DNA from: Cliona cf. orientalis
Taxonomy: Eukaryota; Porifera; Demospongiae; Clionaida; Clionaidae
NCBI GenBank assembly: GCA_963930775.1
Contig: OZ005705.1
Location: 5,766,001 to 5,830,000 of the forward strand
Length of the DNA: 64,000 nucleotides
Reading direction: 5' to 3'
Shown here: one piece after another, positions 34,217 through 45,135 of the stretch
Position numbering within the stretch: position 1 is the stretch's first letter
Layout of the letters: each line of letters starts with the position of its first letter
Notes under the pieces: model-generated
The model's input: only the letters and a program-made list of their open reading frames with translations
Databases searched by the model: none
What the model was told of the DNA's origin: nothing
Program-made: the position numbers and the translations under genes

Positions 34217-35848
34217 ATGGATCTGAAAAATCCTTACATTCTAGTTCTAGCTATTATACAAATAGCTATAGTGAAGGCTGACACACAGTGTCCACTATGG
34301 CATTTAAAGAGTGAAACCAGTGAGTACTGTGTACGCTGTGATAGCCTCAACGGACTTGTCAAGTTTGATAAAGAATATATCAAGATTCAAGATGGCCACT
34401 GCATATCATGGAACCCCGAAAGCCACACTACGGAAGTCAGTCTCTGTCTTCTGACCCGCTTGTTAAACTACGACGTGTGTGGAAAGTATGGTTCATATGG
34501 AATTCCTACAAATGTTTCTGGTTCTGAACTGAATCGAATGATCTGTGGAGGTTACAACCGACAAGGGCCCTACTGTAGTGAATGCATTGATGGACACGGC
34601 CCAGCAGTGTTCTCAGATAGCCCGATCTGCGCCAGTTGCTCAAAGAGGAAACATCTATGGATTTTTAATTTATCGATGCAGCTACTTACGGTGACTCTAA
34701 TGTACCTTGTAGCCATAATTCTTCAGATCAACGCCACATCTAGTCCCGTGAATAACCTTATAACCTACTGCCAACTGTTCATCAACAGTCTGAAATATGG
34801 CTCAGGACTGCATAGACGATTTCTGTGCTTTGTTGGGAAAGATGTTACAAATTTTCTCATAGCAATCTCTGGTATATGGAATTTAGATTTCCTGCGTGTC
34901 TACACTCCACCAATGTGCGTAGGCCAGTCGATAAAGACTATAAACATTTTGCTCTTTGATTACATCATTGCCCTCTATCCATTCGTTTTGACAGCAGTTG
35001 TATTCCTCTGCATTAAACTTCATGATAGAAATTTCAGACTCATACTCTTCTTGAGCTTACCACTAAAAAAGTTGCTAACGTACTTCAGGATTGATTGGAA
35101 TCCGAAAACATCTATCCTCACCACGTTTGCCACTTTTTTCATACTCGTGTACTCTAAGCTGCTGTACGTCTCTGTCAACTTTTTATTTGTAATACACCCA
35201 TACAACTGTCAAGGTAAACCAGGATCTACCATACTCCTCTATGATCCAACAGTCCAGTTCTTTCACTCTGAGCACATTCCTTACGCCATTTTTGCACTGT
35301 CCATCATTTTCATTTTTGTTCTCCTACCTCCTCTACTCTTGCTCCTCTATCCGACCAAACTCTTCAGGAAGTGTCTGAACTGTTATGGTTTTCGGCGATG
35401 GGACATCCTGCACCCTATCATGGACGTGTTCCAAGGCTGGTACAAGGATGGAACAGAGGGAACTCGTGATTTCCGATCCCTTTCAGCACTTTACATGCTC
35501 ATCCGTGTTGGATATGTGCTTATGGTTCTCTTTCTACATAGTATGGATATAAAAGATGATAACCTAATGGAGTGGATAGGACCGGGGTTGGTTCATTTTG
35601 GTATTGGAATAATGTTCTTCATTGTAAAGCCATACAAAAAGCAATGGATGAATCGTGCTGATGGAATCTGTCTCATGTCTCATGGCTGTATTGTCTTGGC
35701 ACAAAATTACCACTATAAGATTGTGTATATCTTCATGGTTATCACATACTTTGGGTTTTCCCCAGTAGCGATCATGAGTCTCATTCTCTTCTATAGATGC
35801 ACAAGTATATTCAAAAAGAAAGCATTATCATCTGAAGAGAGCCACTGA
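34217..35848 (+). CDS. Multi-pass membrane protein with Cys-rich ectodomain
   Basis: 543 aa, intronless. The signal peptide covers residues 1-21 (MDLKNPYILVLAIIQ...KA). A Cys-rich ectodomain follows to about residue 145: CPLWH, CVRCDS, GHCISW, then CGGYNRQGPYCSEC and PICASCSK, an EGF-like spacing. About eight hydrophobic segments follow, including LLTVTLMYLVAIILQI, LFDYIIALYPFVLTAVVFL, FFILVYSKLLYVSVNFLFVI and a long one ending LLPPLLLLLYP. Conserved motifs are FHSEHIPY, RRWDILHPIMDVFQGWYKDG and TRDFRSLSALY. I do not recognise a named family; the fold loosely recalls TRP-like or adhesion-type multi-pass proteins. It forms a head-to-head pair with TRIM copy 4. Likely a surface receptor or channel, which is inference only. 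Confidence 0.85.
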   Translation: MDLKNPYILVLAIIQIAIVKADTQCPLWHLKSETSEYCVRCDSLNGLVKFDKEYIKIQDGHCISWNPESHTTEVSLCLLTRLLNYDVCGKYGSYGIPTNVSGSELNRMICGGYNRQGPYCSECIDGHGPAVFSDSPICASCSKRKHLWIFNLSMQLLTVTLMYLVAIILQINATSSPVNNLITYCQLFINSLKYGSGLHRRFLCFVGKDVTNFLIAISGIWNLDFLRVYTPPMCVGQSIKTINILLFDYIIALYPFVLTAVVFLCIKLHDRNFRLILFLSLPLKKLLTYFRIDWNPKTSILTTFATFFILVYSKLLYVSVNFLFVIHPYNCQGKPGSTILLYDPTVQFFHSEHIPYAIFALSIIFIFVLLPPLLLLLYPTKLFRKCLNCYGFRRWDILHPIMDVFQGWYKDGTEGTRDFRSLSALYMLIRVGYVLMVLFLHSMDIKDDNLMEWIGPGLVHFGIGIMFFIVKPYKKQWMNRADGICLMSHGCIVLAQNYHYKIVYIFMVITYFGFSPVAIMSLILFYRCTSIFKKKALSSEESH

Positions 35849-36626
35849 AAGAAAGTCATCAACGTGGTGATGTATACATAGGAATAGAAATCAATTAATT
35901 CAAAGTGACTAATATTATTGATTTTTGTGCAGTGCGAAGTAGCTAGCTAGTTAATAGTCCATCTTTTGTATGATCATGGCACTCTCAGATTGTTCAATTG
36001 ATATAATATAGAGCACTTATCTACTTGAAGAATCAAAGAAGCAATAATATATTAATCTAAGATTGGCATATATAGCCAGTCTTAGATAATATTGTTAGTG
36101 GTTATTCAACTCTGATGCAATAGACTGCATCAGAGTTTCACCCCTCCCTGGGGACAAGATCAGGCAATCACATAAAATCTGATTCTCATATAGAATTGTC
36201 CTTGTTTTTCTCTATTGTATACTCAAATATATAATGCATGCACAGCATCCTTGATGACAGTCCTATATCCTGTCCTAAAAATAATGTTGAAACTAATTGA
36301 TACAAGTACTGTTTTCATCATTGTTGAAATAGACACACATGCAGCTGTCATTCGTGCACATACACAGCTACTAACTAATGATATTATCTGCCGTAATTTT
36401 ATCAACCCACACTGGTCGACTAATAATAACATTATGGACCTGTGTGCCTACAATAACATTATCTAATGCATGTCTCGATACACTGGACGTGCATGTGTAT
36501 ACATGTGAATACCACTTTCAATATTATTATTATGCATGCAGCCGCATGTAATTTCTAGCGTGTGCATAAGATCAGAGTCACTACTATAGAGCCTGCATGG
36601 ATGTATCAAAGCTCTCAGACAAGTAA
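35849..36626. other. Spacer with a perfect 12-bp hairpin
   Basis: No gene seen. At 36108-36137 AACTCTGATGCA and its exact reverse complement flank a 6-nt loop (ATAGAC); its role is unknown. Confidence 0.6.
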
Positions 36627-38279
36627 ATGGAGATGCTTAAGTTTGTAACTTTGATGGTAATCATTAGCAATCTCCTAACATCAGCCGTAATACTATGTCA
36701 GGATCATGCCACTCAGTGCCCACTCTGGCATTCTAGAAAGAAAGGGCGGTGTGAGTGTGATCAAAGTATTCAAGGAATCATTCGCTGCTCAAAGGATTGT
36801 CTGTATATAGAATACGGCCACTGCCTGACTTGGAATAACATAACACGTAGTTTAGAAGTTGGTCTCTGCATATTAAATCCGCGCCTCTCTAATGCGTGTG
36901 AAATCCATGGAGTATACATGATAGACACCAACATTTCTGGGTTGGAACTAAACCGTATGGTGTGTGGGCACTACAACAGGCAAGGTGTGCAGTGTAGGGA
37001 GTGTTTGGATGGTTACGGACCAGCAATGATTTCTGATGGTGTCACTTGTGCAGACTGTTCCAAACATAAGCATCTGTGGCTTTTGAGTCTGTTGTTTCAG
37101 TTGATGATGGTGACCGTCATGTACCTTGTGATTATCTTGTTTCAGATAAAAGGAACCGCCAGTCCACTAAATGTGATCATCATGTACAGTCAGTCATGTG
37201 TCAATGTCCTTACTATTCGGTCGATACTTCGTGTAAAACTAGCATGCTTCATTGGACAAAGAATTACTACTATCTTCTTGACAGTCATTGGTGTGATGAA
37301 CTTGGATTTCTTTCGCTTTCTAATCCCACCTCTATGCATAAGTGCATCTATAAAATTTATTAACTCTCTTCTTTTCGATTACATCCTAGCCATTTACCCA
37401 TTGATTCTTACTGTTTTTATGTACTTGATCATAGAACTTCATGATAGAGAGTATCAGATAATCACCTGTCTCAGCTATCCAGTAAGGAAGATTTATAAAT
37501 TCTTTAGCCACAAAAATTGGAATCCTAAGATAACAGTACTGGATACAGCAGCTACTTTTCTTCTTCTTTCATACTCCAAGTTCCTATACACATCTATCAA
37601 CCTTCTCTTTGCTGTTCAATCGTATAACGAGAATGGAACTAGCTCAAGTCAAGGGTCAGCTGTATTACTCTATGACCCGACAGTCACATTCTTTCATTCT
37701 GAACACATTCCTTATGTTGTCATTGCATTATCTGTCATTTTGGTCTTTATTGTCTTGCCACCCATGCTTTTGCTTCTCTACCCAACTAAAATCTTTAGAA
37801 AATTTCTGAACTGCTGTGGATTTCAAAGGTGGGATCTTCTTCAACTGATAATGGACATATTCCAAGGATGGTATAAAGACGGAGAGGAAGAAACGAGAGA
37901 CTACAGATCACTTTCTGCCCTCTACTTTCTTTTGAGGATCATCTTTTCTTGTTTATTTGTTGTAATAGTGTCACAAGACAGTAACTATTCTGGTCTAACT
38001 GGGGACTTGTTGGCCTGGTATGTATTTGGAGTTTTTCACGTCACCTTAGGAGCTATCTTCTTGATGGTTCGACCGTACAGGAAAGAATGGATGAATAGTG
38101 CTGATGGCTTGTTTTTTACAACATTTGGAGTATTTCTGTTACTGAAAGCTCTTGGAGACCATGCTTCATTCATGATTGGGCTAACATTGGGACTTTCAGT
38201 AGCTGCCATTACAGTTTTGTGCATTGGATATAGATGCCTTAAGAAGTTGTGCAGTTGCACATGCATGCACACACTGTAA
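36627..38279 (+). CDS. Multi-pass membrane protein with Cys-rich ectodomain, divergent paralogue
   Basis: 550 aa, intronless. Same plan as the gene at 34217: signal peptide (MEMLKFVTLMVIISNLL), Cys-rich ectodomain with CGHYNRQGVQCRECLDGYGPA, then about eight membrane segments. It has the motifs FHSEHIPY, LLLLYPTKIFRKFLNCCGF, RWDLLQLIMDIFQGWYKDG and TRDYRSLSALY. Overall identity to the other copies looks roughly half, so it is an older duplicate. No TRIM gene lies upstream, unlike the other three copies. The C-terminus is Cys-rich (KKLCSCTCMHTL), possibly a palmitoylation site. Function unknown. Confidence 0.85.
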   Translation: MEMLKFVTLMVIISNLLTSAVILCQDHATQCPLWHSRKKGRCECDQSIQGIIRCSKDCLYIEYGHCLTWNNITRSLEVGLCILNPRLSNACEIHGVYMIDTNISGLELNRMVCGHYNRQGVQCRECLDGYGPAMISDGVTCADCSKHKHLWLLSLLFQLMMVTVMYLVIILFQIKGTASPLNVIIMYSQSCVNVLTIRSILRVKLACFIGQRITTIFLTVIGVMNLDFFRFLIPPLCISASIKFINSLLFDYILAIYPLILTVFMYLIIELHDREYQIITCLSYPVRKIYKFFSHKNWNPKITVLDTAATFLLLSYSKFLYTSINLLFAVQSYNENGTSSSQGSAVLLYDPTVTFFHSEHIPYVVIALSVILVFIVLPPMLLLLYPTKIFRKFLNCCGFQRWDLLQLIMDIFQGWYKDGEEETRDYRSLSALYFLLRIIFSCLFVVIVSQDSNYSGLTGDLLAWYVFGVFHVTLGAIFLMVRPYRKEWMNSADGLFFTTFGVFLLLKALGDHASFMIGLTLGLSVAAITVLCIGYRCLKKLCSCTCMHTL

Positions 38280-38482
38280 ATAATTGTTTTGAGCTGATCG
38301 TTATAGTGATGGCTAGCTATTATATCTATAAACATTGTTACCATTCTTATGTCAATGCTTATTGCGATTATTGTTAAGCATGGATGCCCAATGAATATCA
38401 CTATTAAAGAATAATAATTGCTACTATAAATCACAATAATACTACAACAATCAGAGCACAAAATTAATTATTAAGCAGCTGT

Positions 38483-40179
38483 TTATAAGGTGCACACAGC
38501 ACACTCAATGACATCATCGCGGCAATCAGAGCCGATGCAGCCAATGTTGACCTTTGAGCCGACCTTAACATGGTCCAGCCAAGACTTTGAGTGTTTGCTT
38601 CTACTCCAATCCATGCAGTGATACTGTCCATCTTCAGAGGAGCCGTTCATGATGAGTCCATGGTACTCCCTAGTCCAACCCAAAGGGCAGACGACTTCTG
38701 CTGGAACTGTAAGCACTGTGCTGTGCTTCAATGCTAAGCAAACAGAACAGGGAATGCCACTAGTATAAAGTGTAGTAGTATTTGCCTCAGTGTTAGTTTT
38801 TTGACTTGCAGGCTCCCCTTCATCACGCTGATGGTCATTGTGTGAAGGCAAACATAGATAATTTGCAGCTGTCGTGCTTGCAACTGTTCCTGAAAAGACA
38901 GTTTTTGTTTCATTTCCTGGGCAGCTTCTCTCTCCCCACCTTGTATACACCACTCCAGGCGTGTTGATTTCTATATCAGAACTGACTTCGCTGGTGTGGA
39001 TACTTCTTTTCTGAAGATCACGAGGGCATGGACCACGCCGACAGAATCCAGGATCACCTCTCTGCCCCTTCTGGCCTCGTCCAGAGCTTCCTCTCTGCCC
39101 TTTAAATCCCTTTGCTCCAGTTGCACCATATCCTCCCCTTGAGCCGGGAGATCCTGGGCTTCCACGTGGCCCCGTATCTCCCCGTACTCCCCATCCTCCG
39201 GATGATCCAGGGATTCCTCTCTCTCCTGTTTGGCCTCGTGCTCCTGGTGGGCCTTGACTTCCTTGAGGGCCTCTGTCACCATCTTGCCCATTCCGTCCTG
39301 GTGTTCCAGGAGGCCCAATCAATCCTTCTGCCCCATCATGACCTGACTGACCTATATCAAAGAATTTAGTCATTGCTTTTCAATATCTATTTAGCTATTA
39401 TTTCACCTTGAGGTCCTGTTATGTCACTATCTCCCTTTTGTCCCCTGCGTCCTGGCTCTCCCGGCTGTCCCTCTCTCCCTGGTGATCCAGCTTCTCCTTT
39501 CGCTCCTGCCCTACCTCGGATTCCCTTTTCTCCCAACTCTCCACTAGCACCATCCTCTCCCCTCTCCCCTTTCGTTCCATTATCATCACCTACACCAACT
39601 TCTCCAGGTTTACCATCCCTTCCTGGATCTCCCAAGAAGCCCTTCTCTCCTTTGGTACCTGTAGGCCCCCTTTCACCTTTGTCTCCCTGCTTCCCTATTT
39701 GTCCGGGACTGCCACTATCTCCTTTAGCACCAGGATCTCCTTGCACGCCTTGGACTCCAGATGGCCCATCTACTCCTGGTACCCCAGGATGACCATTGAT
39801 TCCGGCTGATCCCTTGGGTCCTTGAGGTCCTTTCAAACCAGGAGGTCCCTCAGCTCCAGGAGGGCCTTCGTCTCCATTGCTGCCACGAGGTCCCCTCTCC
39901 CCTCTCCGTCCTTGTTGGCCTTGAGCTCCTGGACTGCCTCTTTCTCCATTTGTCATTTGACAACATTGGGTTACAGCATCACATGTTGAATAATCTTCTG
40001 GGCATGAGGTTTGTGCATTTGTCCCTGCTATTGGGATACAATCATACATGCAATTATGATACGTTGCACTGTAAAGCATAAAAAATGTGTAAGGCATACT
40101 AGTAGCTAGCTATAGAAGGCTTACCAATCAAGAGATACGGAGAAAGAATTCCAGCCAGTAGCAGTAAAGCAAAATTCAT
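38483..40179 (-). CDS. Short-chain (C4-like) collagen A
   Basis: Three exons: 40125-40179 (signal peptide MNFALLLLAGILSPYLL), 39407-40027 and 38483-39351; 514 aa. After a short Cys motif (CPEDYSTCDAVTQCCQ) come two Gly-X-Y blocks. The intron between exons 2 and 3 falls inside a Gly codon (G|GT), keeping the triplet register unbroken (GPQ GQS GHD). The C-terminal non-collagenous domain has GVVYTRWGERSCPG, NYLCLPS, IPCSVCLALKHSTVLTVPA, CPLGWTREYHGLIM and ECAVC. This is the signature of short-chain collagen C4-like proteins of sponges and cnidarians. A secreted extracellular-matrix or spongin-type structural protein is predicted. A basic KRS site after the triple helix may be a cleavage site. 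Confidence 0.92.
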
Positions 40180-40634
40180 CCTGGCCAGAGCTTGCAACAA
40201 GTGCATGCAATAATTATGATATTCAAAAAAACTTTCAGTCAGCACAGGGCTGGACTAGACAGGGGTGGAGACTCGAGGTAACTAAATAAAGATCAAAGCT
40301 TTCACTGCATCACTAGTAGTGCCTCAATGACACAGATCTCTAGGAATGCTCAAGACAGCTCCACATCTGTCAGTGGTCATGATCAGTGTAGGTGATGAAA
40401 AGGCAACCATATGTGCCACCTAGACAACTAGACTAGTGTGGTGCCTTTAAATGGCCATATTTGCTGGTAAAATGAAATAATATTGAGTCACAAAGTGAAT
40501 CATAAAACTACCTCTACACCCACAGCAACCACAGAGTCATGATCAGTGGTCTGCAGGCTTTCAGTGGAAAAAATTAATAACACAGTACAATAATAATATA
40601 GTAGAGTTTGTCTGAGCCTAGGAGCTCTAACTAG
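40180..40634. other. Spacer between the two collagen genes
   Basis: 455 bp holding the collagen A promoter and the collagen B 3' UTR. Nothing further recognised. Confidence 0.5.
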
Positions 40635-42558
40635 CTACCACGCACACACAACACACTTCAAAGTACTACAATCTTCAGCTAGAGAACCATTGCAATCCAC
40701 CTTGACTTGTGTAAACGCACTTTCATCACCAATCTTAGACTTGGCGTATGTTTCATCAATGCAATAAAATTGACCATTGCTGCTATGAGCTGAGCCAGTC
40801 ATGAGACGTCCAACATATTCACTGCTCCAACCAGAAGGGCAGGTCACCTTAGCTGGAATCATTAGTACTGTACTATGCTGCAATGCTAAACATGTAGAAC
40901 AGGGAATTTCATTAGGACTGCGCTGGTGGAGAGCAGGGGCATGTTGAGAGAACGGAAGACAAAGATTATTTCCTGATAAGCCACTGATGGTTGTACCAGA
41001 GTAAACAGTGTTTGCATTTTCAGAGCGACAACTGCTTTCCCCCCAGTGAGTATACACAACTCCAGATGCCTCAGTCTCACTTGCAGCATCATCCGAGTCT
41101 CGCTTACGACGAGCAAAGCATGGATAGGAACAGTCAATACAATCGGATGGGTTGGGGCAAAGTCCTCTTTCACCCTTCTGTCCCTTTGAGCCACCTAATC
41201 CAGCCTGACCCTTCTGCCCTGTTGATCCACGTGATCCAGTTGATCCTTTTTGTCCCGTTGCTCCAGTAGATCCTTTTGCTCCAGTTGATCCTCTGCTCCC
41301 TTTTGGGCCAGGTGGTCCTGGGGGACCTCGTGGTCCTTGCGATCCCTTCTGCCCTGTTGGTCCTGGTCCTCCCTTTAGTCCTGGTGGTCCACTATTGCCC
41401 TTTTGTCCGGCCGCTCCTGGTGGTCCAGGTGGTCCATGCGCTCCAGGTGCACCATTATGACCAGATGGACCTGTAAATGAATGGAGGTAATAATCATAAT
41501 ACAATTTTATCTTGAAACAGTTTGGTTAAATTCTTTAGCTACAAAGGATAAGTGTTTGAAGTTCATGGTTTTTGAGCTTCTATGCTTGTAGGAAGAAATT
41601 TTCACAGACTTCCTGAACTTCCACGCACACACACACTCAAGATCTAATCTCAAAATAATTTTTACAGCTATTGAGCATTTTGTAGCTAACATACCTTGAG
41701 GTCCCTGTGTTCCCCTCTCTCCCTTTTGTCCACGCTGTCCATCTTGTCCTGGCTGTCCATCTGCTCCTGGCTGCCCAGCAGCTCCCTTTGGTCCAGGCTC
41801 CCCCTGAGATCCAGCTTCTCCCTTCGGTCCATTAACACCACTCTCTCCTTTCTCTCCCTTCTGACCCGTTTCACCAGGAGATCCATTTTCTCCATCTTTT
41901 CCATCTCTTCCTGCTTCTCCGGGATCACCCTTCACTCCCTGCAAACCTGGTGGACCTACTTCACCCTTCTCTCCCGTACCACCAGGCTCTCCAGGATCAC
42001 CATCAACTCCTTTGATGCCTTCCTCTCCCTGCAGACCAGGTGCTCCCACCTGTCCATGTAAGCCAGGTATTCCAGGAACACCGTTAGTCCCAGGTGATCC
42101 TTTTGGACCTGGAGGTCCTTGGTCTCCGGGAGATCCGTCTGCTCCAGGAGGACCAGAAGGTCCCTTCTTTCCTCGTTTTCCGTCCCTTCCTTTCTCTCCT
42201 CTCTGACCTGCTGCTCCTGGTTCACCTTTCTCTCCTTTCATTGTCAGACAGCACTGTGCCGATGCATCACACCTTAAGTAGCCATCTGGGCACGTGGCTT
42301 CTGGGACATCTTGAGCATTTATGCATGCTATATTAACGATACACTGACTTTATACATAAACCATAGATAATCTATATGCATAAACTAATGATGTTGTGCA
42401 CGACACAAAAAAAAATAATATCTTGCTTACAGTATTAGGCCTACTAGCATAGGTATAATAATGATACATTTAATGCTGTATAACAGTGTATTAGAATCTA
42501 TCTATGGCTTACCTATTAGATAAAAAAGAGTTACAATTCCGACAACAAGACGAATCAT
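40635..42558 (-). CDS. Short-chain (C4-like) collagen B
   Basis: Three exons: 42513-42558 (signal peptide MIRLVVGIVTLFYLI), 41695-42327 and 40635-41470; 504 aa. Exon pattern and phases are the same as in collagen A, including the Gly codon split between exons 2 and 3 (GPQ GPS GHN). The Cys motif CPDGYLRCDASAQCC precedes long Gly-X-Y stretches rich in GEKGE and GQKG. The C-terminal domain has GVVYTHWGESSC, NLCLPF, IPCSTCLALQHSTVLMIPA, CPSGWSSEYVGRLM and CVVCAW. RKRD after the triple helix is a possible furin-type site. Tandem paralogue of collagen A, same strand, about 450 bp upstream. Extracellular-matrix protein. Confidence 0.92.
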
Positions 42559-43581
42559 CGTGCTGAATCTAGCTGATTACCGTGGTTGTGGATCTCTGGG
42601 ATCAAGCATGCGCAGAATTTATAATTAGCTAGAGCAGTGCGCATGCGCGTGCGCTTCTAAAGTGGGCGGTGCTGCGGTAATACTAAAAGGGACTTACCCT
42701 GGGACCGTCCCATCATCTTAGTTGTTGACGAGGACTACAATACCAGAGTCAGCACGTTTAGGTAGCTGCTATTGGACACTAAGCGAGAGGTAAGTGCATA
42801 TATTTACACGTGCTTCGATCACGATTTTTTCCCTAAGAATTTTTATGCATGTATAGCAAGGGAATAGTCACATTTAATATAAAATACTAAATAAATGGGA
42901 ACTGAACAGTGAACTGACCAAAATGTAATTTTTTTTATTTGATTGCGTGGCTGTAATTTTTGTATGGGCACGCAGAATGATAGATAGATCTTGTTTAATA
43001 TTGCCATGGTACATTGTACAAGTACATACCAGCAGGCCAAAATATGACCCATATGGCACAGGTGGCTACATTATTACTAAAAATAAACAACATTATATTG
43101 ATAATTAAGTTTTTAATTTAGCTCTTGTTCTTAAAGCAATCGGAATTGGGAATCTGTATCTTCCATTTTGGATGGACAGAACTGGATCACCAGTCTTGTG
43201 GCGCCGCGCAAACTTCACAACTTTACATGACTTAGATCATACTCCTTGTCTGGGGCACCATTTTCCTTCAAAACTTGGTGAAGTGTAGATCTTCGACAAA
43301 TGATTCACGCATTAGAATTTTATTAAATTATAGTCTAGAGTGTTTCCATAGTACATGTATGTAGGCCTTGACAGATTATTCTAATTTTTTCACCTATTAT
43401 TCTATCCTTCAATTCTCAAACCTTTTGCCTATTATTCTTATTGATAGCAGTATTATTCTGTATTCATCACCCATCATTCTCAATTCTATCTGAAAAAGTG
43501 CCAGTTAAAATTAACAGCAACACCACTTTCAGACACAGATTCTTGTGTGCTGTAAGTTGCTAAAACTAATGCTGCATGTGA

Positions 43582-43792
43582 CTACCGTATCCGATCTAAT
43601 TAACGCGCCTCTCTAATAGATGCGCCACCTCGGCCTGAAGTGCAATTTTCACGCTCTATTTAAATGCGCCCACCCATGCGTCCCTATACTTTTGTGTGCG
43701 TCACCTGGTCGCGAAGGATAATTTTCATGCTCTAATGGCGTGTCACCCAGCACTCGTAATTATTTTTTCATAGCGTGTTACGGATACGGTAG
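43582..43792. mobile_element. MITE with CTACCGTATCCG inverted ends
   Basis: CTACCGTATCCG at 43582-43593 is matched by its reverse complement CGGATACGGTAG ending at 43792; 211 bp, no coding capacity. The ends resemble those of 12285-12507 (TACCGTAT). Confidence 0.72.
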
Positions 43793-44640
43793 CTAGATTG
43801 AACTCTGAGTTAACTTGAGTTAGATTCCATTAAATAAACTTTCACCAACAGAGACTCGGCTACATGCAGTTACACTCGTGAATAAACATCAATTGGAACT
43901 GCTATATGTGACCGGATTTGGGAAAACCGTCTGTAAGGGACCGGCTCATGATTCGCGCAATGCACGTGTTTAGTAGCTTAGATCGAAAATTGTCAAAGTC
44001 CAGATTTTGTCATATACATGTCGAATAACCCTTCTTCGATCTAAATATTGCCGTCGTCTACGGGGGCTAGTTGTGCTATACAAAGGTGAAATAAGCCTTC
44101 ATTTTGACCCACCTAGTCGGCATAGCTGCTGTACCCGGAGCCCGTTGCTATAGGCACTAACTAGAATTCCCGCCAGTGGGCTATCTAGATACAGCTAGAT
44201 TCATCGAACTACTATTAGTTTGCTCACCTTTTTTTTAGCTTCTTGGGCGTCGAAGAACATGCACAAAACAGTGCAAATAGTGCATATGATGAGACTGGTT
44301 TGCATAGTATCACTACAAGGTGCAAGTTTATTACACTAGTTTATTATACTATATACAACGAAAAATATTTTTCAGACGATCATTTTTCTTATATAGTCCG
44401 TGTCATTACATGAGGGCATGGATACGCGTCTTGGATGCGTTCGGTTGCTATGAACACGTGGCGCGGGCGGAGAGAAGTCCGCACTACAAGGCTCAGGATT
44501 GGTCAGAACTGTAGGGCCGTATGCACGAAGAAGAGTGGCCTTAATGCCTCGGACCATAGCTACAGCTAGTCGAATGATCGGCGCGAAAGCACTGCGCATT
44601 TTTCGAGGCCTGCTAAGTAGGCGCTGGCGCTAGCCACTGA

Positions 44641-44661
44641 GCCTCGAGCGAAGCGAGAGGC
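44641..44661. repeat. Hairpin with 11-nt loop GAGCGAAGCGA
   Basis: GCCTC / GAGGC stem around GAGCGAAGCGA. The same loop sits in hairpins at 46404-46436 and near 60684-60713. Confidence 0.6.
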
Positions 44662-44934
44662 GAGGTCTGTTGTTTGTCATACCTGTCAGTAGTCCGGTAG
44701 TAAAGCTCGAGCAGAGCGAGAACGTCGCCATTGCACACTTAGTTGGAGTTGCTTGCTATAAGGGGTGTGGCCTCTGCAGCCACTTCAATCTGCACATGCG
44801 TACGGTACTAATGGGCAATCTTGCCAAGGCAGGATACTGTTTGTACATGAACTACGTCTCTATGTTTTGTGAGCATGTACTGTTAATAGATGATCATGCA
44901 CGCTAGCCACATTATCCCATGATTATGACATTAA

Positions 44935-44968
44935 AGGCATTGTGTCCATATATAAGGCGTAATTGCTT
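44935..44968 (+). repeat. Left terminal inverted repeat of the Kolobok element
   Basis: Begins AGGCATTGTGTCC and ends AATTGCTT; about 26 of 34 bases pair with the right end. Confidence 0.9.
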
Positions 44969-45135
44969 CATAATGAACTCATTATCATAAAAATGCAATT
45001 AAAGTGGGCACAGGAAGTAACGGCGCGCGCAGTATAACGATGTGGTCTACGGGGGTACGCGGAGATAGAAGGCATGCTGCGCAAAGATTTTAGTGCGCTT
45101 GATTGCACGGTTCCAGATCTGCTCAACCTCCTACG

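Larger units (their letters stand above)
42559..44930. other. 2.4-kb intergenic stretch with inverted-repeat elements
   Basis: Contains the collagen B promoter and a possible untranslated first exon ending at about 42789 (GCGAGAG before GTAAGTGC). It also holds a MITE (43582-43792) and a short hairpin with the loop GAGCGAAGCGA (44641-44661). No protein-coding gene recognised. Confidence 0.5.

Noticed and set aside
39421-39792. Plus-strand Pro/Ser-rich open frame
   Set aside because: Mirror of Gly-X-Y collagen codons on the minus strand; not a gene. Similar shadows occur at 41696-42206.
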